Positions 43,230-52,247 of a DNA stretch of 64,000 nucleotides are shown here, one piece after another (positions within the stretch are counted from its first letter, which is position 1; each line of letters starts with the position of its first letter). This DNA is from Theionarchaea archaeon. Its GTDB lineage: Archaea > Methanobacteriota_B > Thermococci > Methanofastidiosales > SZ-28-30. The notes below the pieces were generated by a model, which saw nothing but the letters and a program-made list of their open reading frames with translations, searched no databases and was not told the DNA's origin. The DNA lies in NCBI GenBank assembly GCA_018992685.1, contig JACVGT010000009.1:36247-100246 (forward strand), written 5' to 3'. Made by a program: the position numbers and the translations under genes.

Positions 43230-44783
43230 TCAGCTGAGTTCCTGCTCAAATTTCTTGATGAGAGTGTCCAGTTTCTTGAGTTCTCCCTGATCCAGAACTT
43301 CTTTGATCAGTTCATCTGTAGCAGCATCGATTTCGCTGCGTATTTCTTCCAGTGTTTTCTGGTCTTTTATGGATACCGTCTTTCCGTTCTTCGTTATTTC
43401 GCCTGATTCTTCCCGCACGGTCAGTTGGAATCCTGCTGAATGTAGGACTCTCTTGTTCTCCTTGCAGATGAGTTTCATCTTGCCTGAGTGGAGGATTTTC
43501 TTCTCCTCGTCCACAACCAGGTCTAGATTCTCTCCCTTTACGGTCAGTTTGTCGTTTACTGTAATCTGAGTGTCTCCCTTCACCAGTACTGTCTTCCCGT
43601 TGGTGTTAATGGTGATATCTTCATCTTTGGACCGAATCTGAAGATACAACCCTCTGCCTCTGAAGCGACGAGTTCTCGGATATGAATCCAGGAGATGCCA
43701 GGGTCCAATGCGGACCTGTTCCTTTTCTGAAGTTTCTCTGACTTCAAGAGGTCCAACCTTAACATATTCCCCTTGAGGTGTCTCTCGCACCTTAATAAAT
43801 GGCAGATCAACCTGTGTTTTCTTCAGTTTTCTTTTCACCTGATCGGCAAGCTTTCCTTGCAGCTGCACCCGTGCAATTTCCAGGACCTCTTCTTTCTTCA
43901 ATCCAATGTCATCAAAGGCCTCCTCACCTGCAGGTGCTACCAGCTGTTCAGCTTTCACAGATCCCCACTCACGTCCTGCAGCTACAGTCACACCCCTGTA
44001 CACATCTTTGTACATTTTGAGGCGTGCATCCACAGCGTAGGAACCTTCTCCAAGGTAGATACCACCAATTTCCTTTCCTACTGCTGCCACAGGGACATAC
44101 AACGATCCCTTGTTCAGTTTGACATTGGCGCTGTTGCGGGAAATCACCAGATCCTCCTGCAGGGTGTAAATTTCTTCCTTAATTTCTGGTTCCGTATCCT
44201 CTTCATCGTCGATCTCAACGAAGAAGGAGGGAGGCCGTTTCAACCCTCCCAGAATGTATCCCAGCCCTATGGCGACTATTCCAACCACCAGTGCATAATC
44301 TTCCCAGGACTGGAAGATATCAAAGATCTTGATGAGAATCCAGAACAGGAAGGACACTCCGCCGACCGTAAAGAGTACAGAACGCGCTGCCCAGTATCCT
44401 GCCCTCTGTTGCAGGGCTCTCACCGAATACCCTAAGAGCAGCAGTATGATGCCCGCTCCCAGGAAGTAATCAATGTTGAATCCTACGTCCATGGCACCAA
44501 ACCAGCCTATCCACCGCAGTATTTCGAATCCAAACCACAGTCCCACCAGAGGCCATCCCAGGTTGGTGAAGAGCTTCTGGATTTTTCTCCCTGTGGAGTA
44601 CCTCGATCTGAACGCCGTGGGTATTTTGGAGAGCAGATGAAATCCTACTGCTACCTGCAAGAACTCCACTTCGTACTCATAGGCTCCCAGGAAATCAGTC
44701 AATGCTGCAATGAGCCATAGAATCACAAATACACCTGCTATACGTCCTAAGACGTCCTTGACTGTTTTTAGATCGTCTTTCAT
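43230..44783 (-). CDS. Membrane protein with large soluble C-terminal domain
   Basis: A 517-residue protein. About five membrane helices lie in residues 10-185 (VFVILWLIAALTDF, YFLGAGIILLLLGYSV, YALVVGIVAIGLGYIL). The soluble C-terminal domain has beta-rich repeats of charged strands (DITINTNGKTVLVKGDTQITVNDKL) and a final coiled coil. I do not recognise it. Its start overlaps the zinc-ribbon gene by four bases, and a terminator-like T-run follows. The operon suggests it is controlled by the ArsR-like protein. Confidence 0.72.
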   Translation of the reverse strand: MKDDLKTVKDVLGRIAGVFVILWLIAALTDFLGAYEYEVEFLQVAVGFHLLSKIPTAFRSRYSTGRKIQKLFTNLGWPLVGLWFGFEILRWIGWFGAMDVGFNIDYFLGAGIILLLLGYSVRALQQRAGYWAARSVLFTVGGVSFLFWILIKIFDIFQSWEDYALVVGIVAIGLGYILGGLKRPPSFFVEIDDEEDTEPEIKEEIYTLQEDLVISRNSANVKLNKGSLYVPVAAVGKEIGGIYLGEGSYAVDARLKMYKDVYRGVTVAAGREWGSVKAEQLVAPAGEEAFDDIGLKKEEVLEIARVQLQGKLADQVKRKLKKTQVDLPFIKVRETPQGEYVKVGPLEVRETSEKEQVRIGPWHLLDSYPRTRRFRGRGLYLQIRSKDEDITINTNGKTVLVKGDTQITVNDKLTVKGENLDLVVDEEKKILHSGKMKLICKENKRVLHSAGFQLTVREESGEITKNGKTVSIKDQKTLEEIRSEIDAATDELIKEVLDQGELKKLDTLIKKFEQELS

Positions 44784-45121
44784 ATGAAATCACCTTCAAT
44801 ATCTTTAATTTCTTTTATGAGTTTCCAGATGTCTGAAAGCCCTAGACTGATGTTTATGCTGTTCTCAGAGATGTCGATTTTTCCTTCTGCTCGCAGGGTC
44901 TTTACCAGCTTCAGGAGTTTTTCCAGCTTGTCTGACTCAACTGTCTCCGCACCAAGAAACCGTTCTCCACATGTGCAGTGAAATTCTTCCATCTCAAAAT
45001 CGGACAACGTTTGGTCCCAGTCTCTCATGTAATCACCAGGATCAATGTCCTTTTTCACCTTGATTTTCCGCCCGCAGTGCGGACAGGTTACTGAGAAAGA
45101 AACACGGTTATTCAATGACAT
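44780..45121 (-). CDS. Zinc-ribbon protein
   Basis: A 113-residue protein with two CxxC/CxC pairs (TCPHCGRKIKV and EFHCTCGERFL) forming a zinc ribbon of about 50 residues. A helical C-terminus follows (EKLLKLVKTLRAEGKIDISENSINISLGLSDIWKLIKEIKDIEG). It overlaps the upstream regulator by 14 bases and the downstream membrane gene by four. Probably a small DNA- or protein-binding partner of the ArsR-like regulator. Confidence 0.72.
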   Translation of the reverse strand: MSLNNRVSFSVTCPHCGRKIKVKKDIDPGDYMRDWDQTLSDFEMEEFHCTCGERFLGAETVESDKLEKLLKLVKTLRAEGKIDISENSINISLGLSDIWKLIKEIKDIEGDFI

Positions 45122-45578
45122 CACCTTTCTTTACATGAAGGAAGCCCACCAGGCGAAGGGCGATCTTCCCGTAGACGGTAATCAAGTATCTGCCCCGGTA
45201 CCGTTCCTGTTCTGCATACCCCGCGTCCATCAAACTGGAGAGATGAAATCGCAGAGGACTGTGCTCGAGCCCTGTAAGCTCCACCATATCGGTGAAATAC
45301 TTGCCATCAGTGTACAATGCCTGCAGGATTTTTAGTCGTTCACTGTTGGCCAGGGGTTTGAGGAGTTCTGCTGCTTCTTCAGGTTTGAAATCAGTGTATT
45401 CTTCGTAATACTCTTTCTGCTCCGACAGAACCTTTCGTACTTCAGCCACAATCTGCTCTGTTTCCTCAGATGGTTCAGGGAGAGGTTTCTGTTGTTTGAG
45501 CAGTTCGTCTCTCAGCTGTCTCATCTCCGCTCTCAACTCTTCTTTGAGTTCCTTTTTCACTTGTTCTATGTCTTCCAT
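45108..45578 (-). CDS. ArsR-like winged-helix regulator with N-terminal coiled coil
   Basis: A 156-residue protein. The first 60 residues are a strongly charged coiled coil (VKKELKEELRAEMRQLRDELLKQQ). The ArsR-type winged helix follows: LLKPLANSERLKILQALYTDGKYFTDMVELTGLEHSPLRFHLSSLMDAGYAEQ. No metal-binding Cys pair is visible. GGTGAC precedes the ATG at 45578, and a TATA (gatttataaatag on this strand, about 45621-45633) lies upstream. It heads the regulator / zinc-ribbon / membrane-protein operon. Confidence 0.83.
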   Translation of the reverse strand: MEDIEQVKKELKEELRAEMRQLRDELLKQQKPLPEPSEETEQIVAEVRKVLSEQKEYYEEYTDFKPEEAAELLKPLANSERLKILQALYTDGKYFTDMVELTGLEHSPLRFHLSSLMDAGYAEQERYRGRYLITVYGKIALRLVGFLHVKKGDVIE

Positions 45579-45861
45579 GCTGTCACCATTGTACATTTCT
45601 ATGTACCTCTAGTGCTCTCCTATTTATAAATCTTTCGGTTAAAATGTATTTTAAATATATTGAAGTATTAGTAAAGTGCATTTTGATGAACTATCGAAGG
45701 GATGGGAAAGGGAAATCGAGGGTTGTGGACGGTGAAAGTGACATTGGAGGCATTCCATCAGGGCTGGAGAATGAAATCAGCTCCTGTGATACAGGCTCCA
45801 GACTCCTTGCACGAGCCCCCCCTTCCAGTATATTTTTATAGTCATGGAATCATGGAGGTAT

Positions 45862-46347
45862 ATGCTCGTGATTCTTGACGGAGACGGGACATTGTGGAGT
45901 GGAGATATTCTGGCAGGATATCTGACTACCCCCCTCCACCAGATTGATGAGAACACAATAGTAGATCATCAGGGGAAGAAGATACACTTGAAAGAAGAGG
46001 CGAGAAAAGTACTGGAAGAGCTTCACGAAAGAAACATTTTTGTGGCATTAGCCAGTCAGAACAGGAAATTGCCGGTTATCGCATTGTTAAGGAGACTGCA
46101 GCTGACTCCGTATTTCAATTTCCTGGAAGTTTCGTGGACAGAGAAGGATGAAATGATACACAATATCTTGGGGATTTTTGAGAAAAAGGGAAGAGACCCT
46201 GGTAGAGTCTTTTTTGTGGATGATTTTGATTACAACCTGGAAATCGTGCAGGCAAATCCTGAATTGTCTCATGTAACGTGTATTAATGCTTCAGAATTGG
46301 ATTCCCTCAGGGACATTCTGGACATTGTGGGGACCCAGATTGAATGA
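45862..46347 (+). CDS. HAD-superfamily phosphatase (MDP-1 type)
   Basis: A 161-residue HAD phosphatase: the DGDGTLW nucleophile loop (residues 6-12), ALASQNRK (second motif with Ser and Lys) and VFFVDDFDYNLEIV with the acidic pair. No cap domain is inserted, as in MDP-1 proteins. GGAGGT precedes the ATG at 45862, and a TATA (atatttttatag, 45830-45841) implies a short or absent leader. It probably removes phosphate from sugars or phosphotyrosine; substrate unknown. Confidence 0.83.
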   Translation: MLVILDGDGTLWSGDILAGYLTTPLHQIDENTIVDHQGKKIHLKEEARKVLEELHERNIFVALASQNRKLPVIALLRRLQLTPYFNFLEVSWTEKDEMIHNILGIFEKKGRDPGRVFFVDDFDYNLEIVQANPELSHVTCINASELDSLRDILDIVGTQIE

Positions 46348-46558
46348 GTGTCCAGAGTTACATGGTGACCTCATGTGGCAATCTGAGTCCGCTTGCTGCA
46401 TTGATTCTCAACCTTTTAAAGCCTTTCCATATGAGTACTGCTGATACAAGGTGAGACTCCAGATGTATTCCCGAGAGCAGAGAACATCACCGGGTGTCGC
46501 TGCATATAAAACCAGGGCAACCCCCTCCTATCGTTAGGGCCCAGTGATTGATTGCAGT

Positions 46559-47512
46559 CTAGAACTCCCCTCTTTCACCAAATACAATCCTTCTCACACG
46601 TTCCTGGGTTTCCTGAGGAGGAGTTACCGTGTTTACCATGTGTGATTCTGCTCGTTCGAAATAGTCTCGAAAGAAGTTGGTCCTGATGCGCAGCTTTCTC
46701 TCATCACGCACTAGCTGGTGAGGGTTACAGAAGTCATTTCTCACCATGTATTCCAGAGCTTCTTCTGGTGAGAGGCGATAGTACAGTTCATCGTCGGGTT
46801 CTCTCTCCAGAAGGATGACTTTCACAATGCAGGTTTCGTCCTTGGCCCTGCTCACTCCCAGAACATGGCGGATATCAGCAATAGCCCTCCCCCTGTTGTC
46901 CAGCCTCTTGGTTTCTACCAGAGATTCAAACTCGGGATATATGGAGGCAATGTCCTCTCGTATGTAGCAATTCCTTTCTGAGGCTCTAGCCAAAACAATG
47001 TCTCCCATGATCCGGGTGTAGTACCAGTCATCAGACACAAGACGTGCCCCCTTTTTCAGCAGAAGTCCATACGAGTGAGTGGTCTTCCCCATACCTGAGG
47101 GAGCAATGATTGAGACTCCTCTGCCTTTGAAGTCTATCGCTGCCCCATGGACTGAGTGCCTGGAGTGAATGGATACATATTCTTCCAAGAAGTCGCCTGC
47201 CACAGCCAGAGCCAGACTCTTCACCCAGCCGTAATAGTCTGAATTGAAGATGAAGCAGGTCTTGCTGACAGGTTCGTACAACACCCTGAACCCTTCCTCA
47301 TCTGACAGAGCAAAGATTCTGCCATGAGGTCTGATGTATTCACTCATCTGTTTGAAGTTATCTCCCCACATGTCCTTGAACTCGTGATTGTCAGTGTTCA
47401 GTTTGATGCAGGCGCCTGCGAGTTCAGCTTTTCTTTCGTAGAATACTCTATTCTTAAGTTTTTCCAGCAATTCGTCCTTCTTGTCAGGAGTAATCAGCAA
47501 AGCCTGGTACAT
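46559..47512 (-). CDS. HPr-kinase-like P-loop protein
   Basis: A 317-residue protein with a P-loop of the HprK type in the middle (GRGVSIIAPSGMGKTTHSYGLL) followed by ARLVSDDWYYTRI, a Walker B-like acidic pair. The N- and C-terminal halves (LITPDKKDELLEKLKNR and VRRIVFGERGEF) are unlike HprK. Relatives occur near archaeal peptide or sugar genes; no phosphotransferase genes are nearby. A symmetric TATA (47532-47541) serves this gene and probably the Cys-rich gene opposite. Confidence 0.75.
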   Translation of the reverse strand: MYQALLITPDKKDELLEKLKNRVFYERKAELAGACIKLNTDNHEFKDMWGDNFKQMSEYIRPHGRIFALSDEEGFRVLYEPVSKTCFIFNSDYYGWVKSLALAVAGDFLEEYVSIHSRHSVHGAAIDFKGRGVSIIAPSGMGKTTHSYGLLLKKGARLVSDDWYYTRIMGDIVLARASERNCYIREDIASIYPEFESLVETKRLDNRGRAIADIRHVLGVSRAKDETCIVKVILLEREPDDELYYRLSPEEALEYMVRNDFCNPHQLVRDERKLRIRTNFFRDYFERAESHMVNTVTPPQETQERVRRIVFGERGEF

Positions 47513-47531
47513 GGTTCATGATAGAGGAGCA

Positions 47532-47541
47532 GTTATAAATA
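47532..47541. promoter_or_regulatory. Shared TATA between HprK-like gene and Cys-rich gene
   Basis: gttataaata is a TATA box on both strands. It lies about 20 bases before the HprK-like start on one side and about 27 before the small Cys-rich gene on the other. Confidence 0.5.
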
Positions 47542-47567
47542 GGTTTTCCTCCGTGTATTTTGTTGTG

Positions 47568-47729
47568 ATGAGATGCGAAAGGTGTCCCCTGTTTCATTGC
47601 ATGCATGAGGATTATATTCAGGAGGACTATTCATTCAGATTGCCAGAGATGGTTCCTTCAATTGCGTTGTTGATGCAGTCTTGTCCTGAATTGATTCAGG
47701 TCGGACAGACTCCAGGTTGCCACCTGTAG
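47568..47729 (+). CDS. Small Cys-rich protein (53 residues)
   Basis: A 53-codon frame with five cysteines (MRCERCPLFHCMHEDYIQ, MQSCPELIQVGQTPGCHL), divergent from the HprK-like gene with a shared TATA. The cysteine spacing suggests a metal-binding or disulfide protein. No family recognised; it could be a substrate or partner of the kinase-like protein. Confidence 0.52.
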   Translation: MRCERCPLFHCMHEDYIQEDYSFRLPEMVPSIALLMQSCPELIQVGQTPGCHL

Positions 47730-47766
47730 CTCTTCTCTTCCTTCTCAGATATAATTCAAATGTCGT

Positions 47767-49158
47767 CTATGGTGCAGCATTCTTTTTTATCACTTTTTCC
47801 TTCCACATCCCTGTTTTGAAGAGAGCGAGGGCTATGACGGCTCCCAGGACATTACTCAACCCCATGCCGAACCATACTCCACTGGCACTCCAGCCAACCA
47901 CAAATCCGAAGACATACGCAAGAGGTATCCTCAACCCCCACAACCGCGAGAGCTCAATCACCATGGATGGAACATTGTGGCCAGATCCCATAAAGCATGC
48001 ATTGACAGCACTGAACACACCAAAGAAGGGAACGCCGAACAGAAATACCCTGATAAAAGTATCACCTGCTGCAATCACCTGAGGATCATTGATGAACACC
48101 TGGATTGCGAGCCTTCTCAAAGGGAACAAGACACAGCATCCAATCACGAGAATAGAGAACATGAGAGCCATCCCTTTTTTGGCTGCCTCTTCTGCTCGTG
48201 ATACATTGTTGGCTCCAAGACTCTGACCCAAGATGGTAGCAACCCCCACCCCCAGTCCATTGATGGCTATGAACATCAGATTGATGATTCTGTCACCTAT
48301 TCCGTAAGCGGCCAGGACAGCTTCCTGGTTGGGGAGGCGGGCAATAATATACATGAGGATCACAAACCCAAAGGCCGTTCCTGACTGACCAACAGAAGCA
48401 GGAATCCCAATTCTCAGGATCTGGGTAATTCTCCATTTCACCGGTTTCAAGCAGGAAACAGATAACTTGATGCCTGCTTTCCCTGAGAAAAGAATGTAGA
48501 GAGCAATAGCAGAGGAAACAGACTGGGAGAGGACTGTGGCTGTCCCTGCTCCTATGACTCCTAGACGGGGAAGCCCCACCAGCCCGAAGATGAGCAATGG
48601 GTCAAGGACCACATTCAGCAGTACTGTGGCGCCCTCCACCTTCATGGGAGTAACAGTATCTCCATATGCTCTCAAAATGAATCCGAAGATGAATGATATA
48701 AACATAAAGGGAATGCCCATAAAGATTATTCTCAAATACGTGGTGGCAAGTACAGCAATTTCCTCCTTCAGTCCAAGCAACTCAACGATTTCTGAGGAAA
48801 ACAAGAATCCCACAACACCTATGCACACCCCCATGACCGCGGAAATGAACAGGACCTGACCTGCTGATTCATTCGCTTCTTTTGGGTCTCCCGCCCCTGT
48901 ATACTGGGATACCAGCGCTACCCCTGCAGAACCAAACCCAAAGGCCAGTGAAATCAGGAGGAAGATGATGGGCCAGGAGATCTGGAGAGCTGCCACTGCG
49001 AAGGTACCTTCCGGAGGAACCAGCTTCCCCAGCCAGAACGTATCTACCAGGTTGTACATAGTGTGCAAAAGGTTGGTGACCATGATGGGCCAACCCAGCA
49101 CGAACAATGTCTTGACTATTGGACCCTCCAAAATATGATTCTTCGGAATTTGTGCCAT
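47767..49158 (-). CDS. MATE-family efflux transporter
   Basis: A 463-residue protein with about 12 membrane helices in the MATE (NorM/DinF) pattern, two related halves: VKTLFVLGWPIMVTNLLHTMYN and IGVVGFLFSS in the first, ILRIGIPASVGQSG and GVATILGQSLGANN in the second. It exports drugs or cations by sodium or proton antiport. A TATA (ctttataagc, about 49178-49187) implies a leaderless start at 49158. Confidence 0.92.
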   Translation of the reverse strand: MAQIPKNHILEGPIVKTLFVLGWPIMVTNLLHTMYNLVDTFWLGKLVPPEGTFAVAALQISWPIIFLLISLAFGFGSAGVALVSQYTGAGDPKEANESAGQVLFISAVMGVCIGVVGFLFSSEIVELLGLKEEIAVLATTYLRIIFMGIPFMFISFIFGFILRAYGDTVTPMKVEGATVLLNVVLDPLLIFGLVGLPRLGVIGAGTATVLSQSVSSAIALYILFSGKAGIKLSVSCLKPVKWRITQILRIGIPASVGQSGTAFGFVILMYIIARLPNQEAVLAAYGIGDRIINLMFIAINGLGVGVATILGQSLGANNVSRAEEAAKKGMALMFSILVIGCCVLFPLRRLAIQVFINDPQVIAAGDTFIRVFLFGVPFFGVFSAVNACFMGSGHNVPSMVIELSRLWGLRIPLAYVFGFVVGWSASGVWFGMGLSNVLGAVIALALFKTGMWKEKVIKKNAAP

Positions 49159-49454
49159 CGGTGCCCAATATAGGGACAGCTTATAAAGATTTTCGGTAGA
49201 CAAGACAGCAATATTCTTGCAAAGGCAGCTTCTGCTTACGCTTGTTTTGCCGATTTTTCCTTACATGGCATGAGTCCTACGCAGAAGTTCCTAAAGATAC
49301 ATTTCTGAAAAATCGTGTCACGAAATGGTATGATATCGATGAAGACCGTAGTTCCTGCAGGCATTTGCACGACCAGTTAACTCTGCCGCTTCATCTGTAG
49401 ACCTGACCCGGCCACGACCAAAACTTATAAATTCCCTCTTTTTGCTGTGATACC

Positions 49455-52085
49455 ATGTGGCATACCAAAGAGCTGGAACAGGTCTTCACTGAGCTGGCCA
49501 CTGGTGACCAGGGGCTGACCGAGAACCTGGCTGATATGAGGCTGAAAGAGTCAGGCTACAATGAACTGAAAGAGCGGAAGGGAAGAGGAGTCTTAACAAT
49601 CTTTGTGGAGCAATTCAAAGACCTGTTCATTGGTGTGCTCATACTGGCGACCATCGTTTCATTTCTCCTGGGGGAGACAATAGATGCGTACGTCATTCTG
49701 ATCATTGTTTTCGTTAATGCTGTTATGGGACTGGCTCAGGAATACAAGGCTGAGAAGGCTATTGAACGTCTCAAAGAGCTATCTTCTCCTTCTGCTACCG
49801 TTTTGCGGGATAGGAACATTAGGGCCATCCCTGCAAGAGCAGTTGTCCCGGGAGACATTGTCATTCTGAAAGCAGGGGATTTCATTCCTGCAGATGGACG
49901 CGTATGTGAAGCCTCCTATCTCAAAGTGGACGAAGCGTCTCTCACCGGTGAAAGCATTCCTTCCACCAAGGTAACTGAGGTACTGCCTGATGCACCGTTA
50001 GCTGACAGGGAAAACATGGTGTACATGGGGACGGTGGTTACTGACGGGAGGGGAAAAGCTGTGGTGACAGCCACAGGAATGAACACAGAAATGGGAAAGA
50101 TTGCTGAAGAGATTCAGGCCATGAAACTGGAGAAGACACCGCTTCATGAGAAATTAGAGAGGTTTTCCAAATATCTGGCGGGAATAATTGGTGGGTTGTG
50201 TGTCATCATTTTCTTTCTGGGAATTCTCAGGGGAGTAGATACCTTCGAGATGTTTCTCACCGCAGTATCTCTGGCTGTGGCTGCCATCCCTGAAGGACTT
50301 CCTGCAATCGTCACTATTGTACTGGCTCTGGGTGTGCAACAGATGATCAGGAGGAATGCCCTGGTCCGGAGGCTGAAGGCCGTGGAGACCCTTGGGTCTG
50401 CTACCATTATCTGTTCAGATAAGACGGGTACAATCACACGAAATGAGATGATGGTTTCTCAGCTCTATAGCTCCCCCAGGTTGTACACGCTTTCAGGCCA
50501 GGGGTATTCCCAGGAAGGTTCCTTCTACCTGCATGCCGGCTCCAACGCTCAACCGCATCCTGAGGAGCCCGATACCCAACTCTTGCTTCTCTTGCGGATT
50601 GGGGCTTTGTGCAACGATTCGCGCATAACTGCAGAATCAGTCATAGGAGACCCCACAGAAGCTTCTCTGCTGGTGTCTGCTGCCAAGGCGGCGTTACACA
50701 AGGAAGAGTTGGACATCAAATACCCGCGGGTCAAGGAAATTCCTTTCAGCTCTGAACGAAAACTGATGACTACACTTCATAAGATTGACACCACCTATCA
50801 CGTATATACAAAGGGAGCTCCTGACGTGATTCTTGATCTGTGCACTCACGTTCTTGAAGGAGGTACTATCAAAGAATTGACCAAGGAGAAAAAGGATGAA
50901 ATCCTCTCTGTGTACCACGAGATGGCTTCACATGCTCTTCGCGCTCTGGCCATGGCATATAAGGACATTGAAACCCTCCCAGAAGATACTGGGTCTGTAG
51001 AACTGGACCTCATCTTTGTGGGCATTCAGGGAATGCGGGATGACCCTCGAGCAGAAGTGAAAGAGGCGATCTCTGTTTGCCGAAAAGCAGGTATTAAATC
51101 CATGATGATCACAGGAGACTATAAGACCACTGCTCTCGCAGTAGCAGCAGATGTGGGGATCACGGGTGGTGCTCTCACAGGACAGGAATTGGAGCAGATG
51201 ACTGATGAGCAATTGGCCGAGGACATTGATGGTATCGGGGTGGTGGCCAGAGTTTCACCAGAACACAAGACTCTCATTGTCAGTGCTTTGAAAGCCAAAG
51301 GTCATGTTGTGGCCATGACAGGTGATGGGGTTAATGATGCACCTTCTTTGAAGAAAGCGGACATCGGCATTGCCATGGGCATTACAGGGACTGATGTGGC
51401 GAAAGAAGCTGCAGATATGGTATTAATGGACGACAACTTTGCAAGTATTGTTAGTGCAGTGGAAGAGGGCAGACATATTTTTGACAATATCATAAAGTTC
51501 ATCTACTTTTTATTGTGCTGCAACGTTGGAGAGATTTTTGTGCTCTTTCTGGCAATTCTCCTGGGGCTGTCTCGACCGTTATTGCCCATTCAGATCCTGT
51601 GGATCAACCTGATTACTGACGGATTCCCCGCCCTCGCTCTGGGCTCTGAGCCCCCCGAAGAAGGAATCATGGATCGTCCTCCCCGAGACCCTCAGGAGAG
51701 CATTTTCGCTGGAGGACGGGGAGCGAGCATTGTGGAGATGGGGCTGGTGATGAGTGTTCTTGTGCTGGCTGGCTTCTACTTCGTTGGACAGGGAGATGCT
51801 CATGCCCGGACACTGGCCTTTTCTTCCCTGGTATTTGTGCAGTTGGCCCATGCATTTAATGCTCGTTCTGAGAAGAGATCGATCTTCAAGGTGGGTGTTT
51901 TCACCAATATGTGGCTTATAGGTGCTGTCATCGTTTCAGTTGTGCTGCAGCTTGCTGTGGTATATACTCCAGTCTTGCAGCCTGTATTTGGGACTTCACC
52001 CTTGCACCTCGAGGATTGGCTGATCATTCTGGGTCTTTCAGGAATTGTTGTGGTGGCAGGGGAGATCAAGAAGAAAGTCAATTGA
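49455..52085 (+). CDS. P-type cation-transporting ATPase (P2A-like)
   Basis: An 876-residue P-type ATPase. An N-terminal cation-ATPase domain is followed by the TGES actuator loop (SLTGES, about residue 162), AIPEGLP in the fourth membrane segment, DKTGTIT phosphorylation site (about residue 322), KGAPD nucleotide contact and the GDGVNDAP hinge (about residue 625). C-terminal membrane helices include NLITDGFPALALGSEPPE. The PEGLP motif points to Ca2+ (or Na+/K+-like P2) pumping. A TATA (acttataaat, 49423-49432) lies about 25 bases upstream. Confidence 0.95.
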   Translation: MWHTKELEQVFTELATGDQGLTENLADMRLKESGYNELKERKGRGVLTIFVEQFKDLFIGVLILATIVSFLLGETIDAYVILIIVFVNAVMGLAQEYKAEKAIERLKELSSPSATVLRDRNIRAIPARAVVPGDIVILKAGDFIPADGRVCEASYLKVDEASLTGESIPSTKVTEVLPDAPLADRENMVYMGTVVTDGRGKAVVTATGMNTEMGKIAEEIQAMKLEKTPLHEKLERFSKYLAGIIGGLCVIIFFLGILRGVDTFEMFLTAVSLAVAAIPEGLPAIVTIVLALGVQQMIRRNALVRRLKAVETLGSATIICSDKTGTITRNEMMVSQLYSSPRLYTLSGQGYSQEGSFYLHAGSNAQPHPEEPDTQLLLLLRIGALCNDSRITAESVIGDPTEASLLVSAAKAALHKEELDIKYPRVKEIPFSSERKLMTTLHKIDTTYHVYTKGAPDVILDLCTHVLEGGTIKELTKEKKDEILSVYHEMASHALRALAMAYKDIETLPEDTGSVELDLIFVGIQGMRDDPRAEVKEAISVCRKAGIKSMMITGDYKTTALAVAADVGITGGALTGQELEQMTDEQLAEDIDGIGVVARVSPEHKTLIVSALKAKGHVVAMTGDGVNDAPSLKKADIGIAMGITGTDVAKEAADMVLMDDNFASIVSAVEEGRHIFDNIIKFIYFLLCCNVGEIFVLFLAILLGLSRPLLPIQILWINLITDGFPALALGSEPPEEGIMDRPPRDPQESIFAGGRGASIVEMGLVMSVLVLAGFYFVGQGDAHARTLAFSSLVFVQLAHAFNARSEKRSIFKVGVFTNMWLIGAVIVSVVLQLAVVYTPVLQPVFGTSPLHLEDWLIILGLSGIVVVAGEIKKKVN

Positions 52086-52247
52086 CCGTTCCAGACTGGG
52101 GTCCTGTGGTTTCAGAATTAAGACGGATGATGACCCTTGTTGAGCCCTGAGACCTCCTCTTACGGAGCTCTTCCATGTCGAAAACCCAGATGTCTCCTCT
52201 CTGAACCTTCCCCAAACCTTTTTAAAGAAACATTTGGACCTGAAACT

